A stretch of DNA of 35,061 nt from assembly GCA_902559415.1 (NCBI GenBank), contig CACEHW010000008.1, forward strand, positions 1 to 35,061, given 5' to 3'. A program made the position numbers and the translations under genes. Below, piece by piece: positions 1 to 10,100 of this stretch. Below the pieces are notes generated by a model. It ran no database searches and was not told the origin of the DNA. It worked only from the letters and a program-made list of their open reading frames with translations. Positions within the stretch are counted from its first letter, which is position 1, and every line of letters starts with the position of its first letter. Source of the DNA: an uncultured Fidelibacterota bacterium. Its GTDB lineage: Bacteria > Fidelibacterota > Marinisomatia > Marinisomatales > UBA1611.

Positions 1-1104
1 TTCTGAATTTGCAGCTATACTTATGCTAGTTTGAAAGTCACTCCCATCTGCGGCTTTCAACGAAGGTATCGATAAAACCATATCGCTTGTTACAGCCATG
101 TAATTATCAATATCAATAACCAGGCTCCCACTACTAATAGTAGCTAAAATAACTTTGTTAGAATCCGCGGATAAACTAATTGTCCCAGATTCAGATATGG
201 ATTGTGTTGGAATTTTTGCATTGGCTGAGATAACCTCGAGGCCACTCCCTGAGATTTCAACAGAAAAAGACGAATTCTTGGCAGCATTATCGATTAACAC
301 ATTATCTTCCCCAGGGCTACTCCCTGTAACCTCAACGATAATATTACCAGGAAGAGTAAGGTCAGATAGTTCTAATAGAGCCGATTGCTGTTCACCGCTA
401 TTTATAGGGCCTGCTATGGTTGTAGAACCCCCCACTATATCTGAGCCGTCAGAGTTCTTTAACTGAACATCAACATCTCCAAGAGGAATAACAAGATCAT
501 TTATAATTGTAAGAGACAAAGACCCAGAGCTAAAGACTGCCTCTGAAAAATCAGTAAAACTAAAATCATTTGTTACTGGCTCTAAAGCAAAAGAAGGTAT
601 GTTCACTGTATTACTATCTGGTATATCAGAAACACTAGGATAGATAGATGAAAATAAATACGGTTCTGTTGCTTGAGGATCAATGTTATCAAGAGAGATT
701 AACCCAACCTCAGAGCTTACTTTATTTTCAATAGGGTCAATCCCAACAGGATCAAACCCAATTTTTTCTTCTACCTCTGTATCTTCGATGGTAACGTTAT
801 CAACACTCTGCGAAAATTGTTTATTTATATCATCAATTGAAAGCTTATCTCCTACTTCTTGCTTGTCAATGTTAACCGTTTTATTGAACACAAAAATCGA
901 ATCGTTAGCTCCGTATGACTCCTTGGTAATACTCGAATCTCCAGTAAGTATATCAACGTCATTCAACGTGATAGATTCTTGATAAATAGAAAAGCCTAAT
1001 GATGGCTGAATTATTGGAAGCTTATCAAGGTCAGGCTCAATTGAACATGATGACAAGAAAGCACCAATAATTAATATTATATTATATCTTTTGAAATGAA
1101 ACAC
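1..1104 (-). CDS. Secreted lipoprotein, partial (C-terminus off the left edge)
   Basis: The minus frame is open from a TAA just upstream of 1104 down to base 1, giving 368 residues with no stop, so the gene continues beyond the window. The only plausible start before the signal peptide is GTG at 1104-1102; no clear Shine-Dalgarno sequence precedes it. The N-terminus reads as a lipoprotein signal: Lys-Arg at residues 5-6, a hydrophobic stretch, then a lipobox L17-S-S-C20. The residues after the Cys (S-I-E-P-D) are acidic, which in Bacteroidetes-type lipoproteins can direct export to the cell surface; that reading is inference. The rest is rich in Ser, Asp, Val and Ile with alternating beta-strand-like patterns (about residues 185-368), suggesting beta-sandwich domains. 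I do not recognise the family. It lies 88 bp downstream of the 3504-aa giant and may be the last part of the same operon, possibly an outer-membrane partner of the giants. Confidence 0.85.
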   Translation of the reverse strand, partial: MFHFKRYNIILIIGAFLSSCSIEPDLDKLPIIQPSLGFSIYQESITLNDVDILTGDSSITKESYGANDSIFVFNKTVNIDKQEVGDKLSIDDINKQFSQSVDNVTIEDTEVEEKIGFDPVGIDPIENKVSSEVGLISLDNIDPQATEPYLFSSIYPSVSDIPDSNTVNIPSFALEPVTNDFSFTDFSEAVFSSGSLSLTIINDLVIPLGDVDVQLKNSDGSDIVGGSTTIAGPINSGEQQSALLELSDLTLPGNIIVEVTGSSPGEDNVLIDNAAKNSSFSVEISGSGLEVISANAKIPTQSISESGTISLSADSNKVILATISSGSLVIDIDNYMAVTSDMVLSIPSLKAADGSDFQTSISIAANSE

Positions 1105-1117
1105 GAAAAAATCTTAA

Positions 1118-1148
1118 AATAATTTGCACACAAAAATAACAAATTATT
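1118..1148 (-). terminator. Weak hairpin before the lipoprotein gene, possible terminator
   Basis: A perfect 9-bp inverted repeat (AATAATTTG at 1118-1126, CAAATTATT at 1140-1148) with a 13-nt loop is followed on the minus strand by TTAAGATTTTTTC, ending right at the GTG start at 1104. The stem has a single G-C pair, so it would be a weak terminator or an attenuating structure, and it could be chance in AT-rich DNA. Confidence 0.3.
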
Positions 1149-1192
1149 ATGATTTTAGATATGATGAATTAAGAAGAATTAAATGACTAATT

Positions 1193-4100
1193 CTATTTTA
1201 ATAATATCATTTTCTTGGAGGCAAAAAAGCTTTCTGCTTCTATTGTATAGATATACATACCTGCTGATACTGGGTCACCCTGATCATTTGTAGCATTCCA
1301 CAATACATTTTTATAACCCGCATCCTGCGATCCACTTAATAATGTGCGCACCTTTGAACCTAACATGTCATAAATCACTATCTTTACAGAACTTGTTTTT
1401 GGAAGTGTATACATGATCTGCGTGCTAGGATTAAACGGATTTGGATAATTTTGCAACAGTGCAAACTCTAACGGTAATACTTCCCCTACAATACCTAGAG
1501 TAACCACAGCGGGTTCAGAAGCATCGCTCTCATTACCACTTAGATCAACCGCGGTTACCCAATATTGAAAATCTCCATCAATACCAACATTGTCAGAGTA
1601 AAAGTTATTTTCAGCAACAAAAACAAGAGCAGACTCTGCTAGAGATTGATTTTGCCTATACACATTATAATGACTTAGATCATCAGCTTCTGAAATATTC
1701 CACTCAAGGTCAACACTTTCACCTTGAAAGGTCGCGACAAGCTGCTGCGGTATAGCAGGAAAAATATTATCGACTGAATATCCAGTTAGTGGCTCGGAAT
1801 CAAAGAAAGTATTCTGATCTAGAGTGTGAGCGGTTACCATGAATGTACTTTCAAAAATACCATCCGCGGTTGAATCTCCTTGCGTTGCAACAATCATGTT
1901 ATAAAGATCAAAACCATGATAAGGAACTGTTGCGATTAAACTCCAATCGTCTTCCATTCTCCATATACTATACTGAGGAAATATCTCATACTCTCTAGGT
2001 TCGCCAGGTGTCCAAGCTAGTTCTAGTTGCCCACCTTGGTCATTTGGAACGTCTTCTAGAAAAACAATAGTAGGAGCTTCAGGACTATCTGGAGCTACAA
2101 AATAGATATCATAGTTAATGACATTATCCTCAATTGTGAATGCACCAGGGATAAAAACAGGGTCGTAGTCTGATCCTGGAACCCAGGCATACATGCTATA
2201 CTCACCATTAACTAAGGGGAGGGTATATGCTCCATTTTCATCTGGAGAGATATAAGCCTGATACGTTAGAACAGAGTTCCACACATTGATCCACACTGTT
2301 GAATTATCACCATAATTAAGATGTACTATGCCAGCGATACCACCATCAAATTCAGATACAGGTGTAAGTGTAAAATCAATGACCTGATCACTACCAGAAA
2401 GTTCAACACCATACTCAAAATTCATGAAGTAGCCATTACTTCCAGCACCAAAATCATAAAGTCCATTTGGTACTTGCAAACTATACTCGCCGTTTTCATT
2501 AGAGAATGTGCTATTTATAGCATAAGATTCTCCTGCTGGAATTACATATACCTCCATATCAAATAGACCGTTTCCACTAAGATCTGTAATTACTCCAGAT
2601 ACGGTATTGAGATACATCTCATCTAAGCTAAAATCTTGGGTAAATGACTGTCCAGAGGTGATAGATAACGTATCTAAATATTCTTCATGGTTATCTGCAG
2701 TTACTGACATATAATACTCTGACTCTGGTAAAAATAATTGATACGAGCCATCATCTAAAGTTTCAACTGAGAATAGCTGGGTGGTATTCACATTGTAAGC
2801 GGTAATGTCCGCTCCACCAACTCCATTTCCATCAATATTAGAATAAACCGTACCTGATAACATTCCAGGGTCAGGATCATTACCTTGTACAAGAGCAATA
2901 TCTAGATCATAAGATGAACCAGCTTCAAACTCTATACTGCCTACAGATTGAACGCTAGTCTCATACCCATCAGCAGATACAATTAATACGCCATCATCAC
3001 AATCATCAGGGTAATAGCTAAACACACGGTACGTTCCAATTTCACCAGTATGATCCCAGTCACTTGCCTGATCACAGTTCAACTGAACCTCTGCATATGG
3101 AATCAACTCATCAGTATCAAAATCTCTTATCGTTCCATAAAGTCTAGAAGCAGCTAACATCTCAGCAATGCCAACGCTTAGTACTTGATGCTCTCCAGAA
3201 CTAAGATAAAAAGCATCGTGCTCTACCCAGTATCCATCTGAGTAAACAAAAAGATCATAGTCCTCCTCACCGGGAACTTGGACCAAGAAATAACCATTCT
3301 CATCTGTAGTTGACTCAATGGTTACCATTTCCTCATCTGTGTAAGCAAGAAGGACTGAGGCATTTGCAAGGGGAACATTCGTGTACCAGTCCGTTACCGT
3401 ACCCTCTACCATTGCATCTTCAAGAACTCCTAAAGAAACATTTATATATGTATCCTCAAATGGCGCGACATAAATATATTGATTATGATCAATTAGTCCC
3501 TCATACGATATAGTTACAAAATAATTGAGTGAACCTAAAAGGTCCATATTGTATTCACCATTTACATCACTAAATGTCTCCGCGCTATAACTTTCATCTT
3601 CAGCTATAGCTATAATATGTGCGCCTTCTAATGGTGAATTATCTGATGCTGATTCAATTACTCCTACAAGTTTACCATTTAACATTTGTTCAGAATCTGG
3701 ACTGGCAGGCATACGAGTATAGGAAAAACCTCCTCCATTTCCACAACAAGTCCAGCTATGCAATACAACATCAAAATAAATATCTTCCTCGATGAGATGT
3801 AAAGACATAAACTGACCTAAAGCACCTCTAGGATTGTTACCTCCAATAGCAGCCTGCCACGGCTGATAGTCGTCTATTGTTAAATCATCTGTCTTTCCGA
3901 AAGACCACTCTGTATTTTCTGGTGACCCAAACGCATCATAGTAAACATAAGCAGAGCTGTAATAATCTTGCTCCTCAGCAATGTTAAAAAGAGGGTTTTG
4001 ATCTTGTCTAGTGATCCAAACATTATCAGTAATACGATCTTGATTTTCTTCTAATGTCCAATCAGCATAATCTTCCTTGGTAAATGTGATACTTTGCCCA

Positions 4101-7100
4101 TACTGATCAGTTCTAGTATACGAAAAACCTCCTCCATTTTGACAGCAGGTCCAGCTATGAAACTCAACGTCATAAAATAAATTTTCTGATACTATAAACA
4201 TAGAAAAAATGTGGCCACCATCATTCAGACTACTCAAGCTCATTTGATTCTGAACAGCCTCTTTAAATGGTCGGTATTCTCCCTCGACATAATCAGTAAG
4301 CCCATAAGCCCATAACGTATTTGAAGGAGCTGAATAAGCTTCATCAGAGCTTTCAAAATAATAGCTATTTTCAGAAAAAGGATTATAAATACCTTGTTGA
4401 TTACCACGAGTAATCCAAGTTCTATCAGTAATTCTATCTTGGTTTTGCTCTAGTAAAGGGTCAGCAAAATCCACCTTCTCAAAATAAACTGCATCTAATG
4501 GATATTCAAATGAATTTATCTCAGCTGGGGTTCTTGTATAAGAAAAGCCACCACCATTATTATTACTTGTCCAACTATGAAACTCCACATCGTAAAATAA
4601 ATCTTCCTGAATGATATACATCGACATAGTTCTGCCAGGAAGATTTTGATGATTACCACCAGTTGCATCTCTAAAACTTTGATACCCATTTGTGTTAGTT
4701 TGTAAAGCAGTTTGTCCTAGTGCCCAAATTGTACCACTTGGAGAAACTCCATGATCTGAATAAGACTCAAAAGCAGCATTATATAGCGGCTGATTATCAC
4801 CACGGGTTATCCAAACACTTGCAGTAATTCGATCTTGATTCTCCTCAAGAGAGGCATCTGCATAATCTTCTTTTGTAAATGTTACTGGCTCTTGAGAATA
4901 TTCACAGGTCCCATCATTAGTGTTAGCATATAGATCATAATTCTCAGCATAAGGATCAGTACAACCATCTACAGCTGGCGGAGGGCCTATCGGAGCAGCA
5001 TCTCCACTAAGCTCAGTACCATAAATAGTTCCATCGTGACCGTTGCCTGTAATATCATAAACTGTGCTATTTTGAACTTCGTTGAAATTCCAATAGCCTA
5101 CTAAACCTGACTCATAACCTAAAAGTTCAGATACCATATAAGACTGAATAGTTTGTTGATCTAGAGCGATATTATAAATAGATAATTCATCTAAAATACC
5201 TGGAAAATGTTCATTGCTGCCTACACTATGATTAACGTAACCAAACTTCAGTGGATATCCTGAGGTACCTTGAAAAGCAGTCTCGAAAGAGCTTTCACCT
5301 TCTAATTGCCCATCAACATATGCCCTAGCCGTATTGCCATCATAGGTAACTGCAATATGGTGCCAATTATTATCTCTTAAATCCGTTGTACCGCTAACAG
5401 AGCCACCGTCACGAACCTCTAACCATAGATTTCCATTACTAGAGCCACTGTTTGAACCAGCATATAAAATATATCCATAACCATTATAGCCTCCTACTAC
5501 AGAACCCCACCAACTATTATGATTGGAAGGTATCTTTACCCATCCAGATATTGTCATTTCATTATTTAGCGCCAGACTTTCATTATAATTAATATCAACA
5601 TAGTCATCTTGTCCATCAAAACTCAAAGCATTATTTACATAAGCAGCTTCACAGCCAATACCCTCAGCACCCAAATTTGAACCAAATTCACCAGCTGAAA
5701 TACTTGATGAATTTTGAGCTAAAGAAAAATCATTACCATTAGCATCACAGAACAAAGGTTCAGAATCAGTATTACCTTCTCCTTCAAATCCTCCTTCAAT
5801 ATTTGAGTATGAAACATCAAATGATCCCCCTTGAATCGTACATAAAGAGGCAACATCATTACCATAAATAATTGAATTTCTAATATTAACCTGTTCATAT
5901 ACAGCAACTATGCCACCTGCACACACGCTACTAGTGTTGTTTGCAATTGTACAATAATTAATATTAGAAGTGGATCCTGTGAATTTTATTCCTCCACCCT
6001 CAACATTTGCATGGTTATTTGATATAACTGAATTTTCAATATCTTGCATCCCATTAATAAATCTTAAACCACCGCCAGTATCTCCAGCAGAATTACCATA
6101 AAAATATGAATCGTTAATAACTGCATGACTTAATTCAGTATTTTCTGCCATAATTGCTCCACCATCAGTACTAGCAGAATTATTTTCAAATGTACAACCT
6201 AATACTTCAAAATAATCTAGACCACTTAAATAAATTGCTCCACCATGTCTAGCAGAACTATTACCAGAAAAAATTGAATTATTTATGTGCGCATTAAAAG
6301 GTATTTCGCTACTAGATGCTAAAATTATACCGCCGCCAGAACCTCCATCAGCAACATTATTCTCAATTATACAATTAGAAATTTCAAGATGGGATTCTGA
6401 ATCATCGCTTGTGATAAAAATACCTGCGCCTGATCCAGGATCACCATTTTCATTAGTAGCATTATTATTTTTAATGGTTGTCTGATCGATATTTAAAAAA
6501 GTGTTATTTGCATAAATACCAGCTCCATCACTTCCAGAACCTGCAGTTTGATTGGATTCAATTAAACTGTTTGCAATCATTAATTCTGAATTTGTTATGT
6601 TTATACCACCACCTTTATCTGAACGCCCAAAGCGAATTGTTACTCCTTCAATATGATATTGACCATTAGATAGGCTAAATACACTACCGTCATAATTCCC
6701 CTGAATGATTACATCTGAGTTTTCATGACCTATTCCATCATGGTTTCCTTGATTACTGGAGCTAGACCTCAAAATAAAATTTTTATTATTTGCAGTTAAT
6801 TTTTCATCGTAAACCCCAGGTTCTACAATTATTTCGGGACTATTAACCCCTGTTTTATCTATCGCTTTTTGAATTGTTTTAAAAGGACTATTTTGTGAAC
6901 CTACATTATCATCAGATCCTTGGGTAGAAACATACCATGGACCTTGATAAGGGATTTGATCTGACCAAACCGCGCCGCTTATTACCCCATGATTCCCATT
7001 CCCAGAATGATCATACAATAAATTTCCATCACCTTCAGAAAACTTCCACATGCCCATTAGTCCAACAGAATATGGATCAGGAGATTCAGACATTAAATAT

Positions 7101-10100
7101 TGAATCTCATATTGTTTGAGAGGCTTACTCCAAACACTCATAGAACTGATCTTACCACCTACATTACCAGAACCACCTAATACATCTGCCATATGCCAAA
7201 CAGAATTATCGTAATCATTTACCGAACCAGGATTTTGAAATACAACGACATTCGCATCAAGCTCACCATTAATGTATACCAACATACTATCCCCAGTAAA
7301 TACAGCACCAATATGCTGCCAACCTGGGACCAATGGAGTTTGAGTGAATCCTAAAGAACCATTTTGGTTATCACTACCATACATAATATTTGATTGTTCC
7401 CCAGTTAGAACTGTGAAACCAATCTTACTCTGATAGCTACCCAGAAAAATACTCTTGTTACCGTTTGTGCTATTAACTTTATTTATAAATGTCCTTTGAC
7501 CATTAAGAGGAATTATATTTTCATCTATGTAAACCCATGTCGCAATTGAAAACTCTTCATCCGAATCCATATCACTTCCTAGATCAACATGGTCTTGACT
7601 TGCCCCAAAACTAAGTGAGTGTTCTCCATTTTCAGGATATCCATAGCAAAATCTGCTATTGACATTTGCCAGCGGATCATAATTATCTGCATATGGATCC
7701 ATGCAACCTAATTTTGAAGATTCACCTGTCCATATAGCACCATTAATCGTGCCATTATTTCCATTACCACTAATATCAGGTAGTGTATTACCCTCACCTT
7801 CATTGAAGTCCCAATGAGCAAAGTAATCACTTTCGTTGTTTATCAATATTTTTACATCATCAATTAATCCATCAAAATATTCACCATATACTGTATTCCC
7901 TCTTCCAAATGATAGTGTGGGGACATTATTAGATTCTTGACCTAGACTTTGAAATGTAACATCATCAGTCTCTATAAGCTGATTATTTAGATACCATTGA
8001 ACCTGATTATTTTCTAATACTATTTTTACAGGATACCACTGGTCAGGTAGGATTACTTCAGAATCTAAATATGCAGTGGAAAAACCTGAATTATCATCTT
8101 TAAATCCAAATTCTAAATAATTCTGATCGGAGAGTCTAATACCAATCTGTGTATTACCAGAAGATTGAGAAGTGATCAAACCCTGATGCTGCCCATCATC
8201 ATGTCCTGCGCTCTGCCTAAAAGTAAACTCAAATTTTAATGATGTAGCGCCACTGAAAGCAGTGTAAGGAATTCCCGTATCAACATAATCATCTGCCCCA
8301 TCAAATCTTAGAGAGTTATTACCTCCTGGAACTGGTAGGATAGGAAGTTCAGGGACATCAGTCTCCCATGAAGCGCCGTTGATTGAACCGTGATTCCCAT
8401 TACCAGAGTGATCGTATAAAATATCCCCATCTCCAACATTAAATCTCCAGTCCGCAAGAAGATCTGCCTCTACACTTGCGACACTTGAATTCATATTCTC
8501 TTGGATCTGTTCTTGTGTTAGTGCGGTATTCCAGATACGTAACATGTCAATGTTCCCATTATACTGCTCCCCATTGCCATTATTATTACTACCAATTCTA
8601 AAACTATTTACACTAAATGAGGCTGTCTTTGTAGACTGACCATCCAAAACACCATCAACATATACCTTCAAATTATTTTGACCTGCATCTGCATCATAGG
8701 TGGCTGCTACATGATGCCAAATATTATCTGTTATATCAGTTGAGCCATAGGTATCATGGGCTATTGGATTACTACACTGAGAACCAAAAAGAAGTTTATT
8801 GTTGTGCTCTGTAAGAAATAAATTTCCACAACCACCCGATACTATATTCGAATATCCGCTGGTCCCATCCTTTTTCACCCATGCCATGATAGTTACTTTT
8901 GAGCTATAGTTTCCTATCTCACCTACACTTACATTATCATTTTCAAAAGATAGCGAATACTCACCATTATCAGGGTAACTAGAGCAGCTTCCATCATCTA
9001 AATTCGCCTCAGAATCATAATTTTCAGCGTAAGGATCAGTGCATCCTAAAATTGGCACATCTTCACTTCTAGAAGGTCCATTTAGCAATGCGTGGTTCCC
9101 TTTTCCTGAAAAATCAAAAGCTGTGCTACCACTACCCTCATTTAATTTCCAATTACCAACAATATCAATATCTGAATTCATAATTCCTGATGACATATAG
9201 TCTGATATCTCTTGCTCACTTAATGCTTCTTTAATTAATAAAATCTCATCAAGATTACCGAAAAATGGCTGAACATCATCTCCATCTATTCCAATACGTA
9301 GCTCAGAATTAGGATCAACATAATACTGGGTGATATCATCACCTTGAGTAATATTCCATGAATCGGCAGTTACATTTTGGCCATCAATATAAATTTGAAT
9401 TAATCCATTATTTTTAGTTATAACTAAGTTGAACCACTCATTTTCAATTATTTGATTTGGTAAAGAATTGTATTGATAACAAGTTCCATTTGAGCACAAG
9501 CTAAACCACACACTATTATCCCAATCTAAATAATTAATGTAATATCCATCAGAGTTATAGTATGTGTTATTTGAAAATAAATTTTGTGATAGATTTACAT
9601 TATTCATTTTCCCAGATATGACCCATGTATAATCACCTTGAATATTTAAATGATCACCATCAGGAATTGATAGATAATCATCTTGCCCATCGAACTCTAG
9701 AGCATAACTGCCATCTTCAGAATATCCTGAACAAGTACCATCATCAGAAGTTGCTTCGGAGTTATAATTTTCAGCATATTCATCTGTGCAACCATAAACA
9801 GGCTCAGCAGGGACATCAGACTCCCATTGATAATTCCCATAAAGATTAAAATGGTTGCCATTACCTGAATTATCAATTAATTGATTACCGGCACCTTGGC
9901 TAAAGTCAAGATTTACAATAGTATTCGCATCAGAACTAAGTGGAAATTGTGGAGAAAAATTTTCAGTATATTTTGCTCCATTAGTAATCGACATACCTGC
10001 ATAACTACAATCAAGCATATGGTCTCCAGCAAAAGGAGAGTGATTATTCATCCTAATATTATTGTTACTGGAAGTATGATCATAACCTTCACTTGGACTA

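Noticed and set aside
155-982. Plus-strand ORFs at 155-466 and 683-982
   Set aside because: They lie inside a minus-strand frame that is open for the whole 1-1104 stretch and begins with a lipoprotein signal; the plus-strand translations have no recognisable features.
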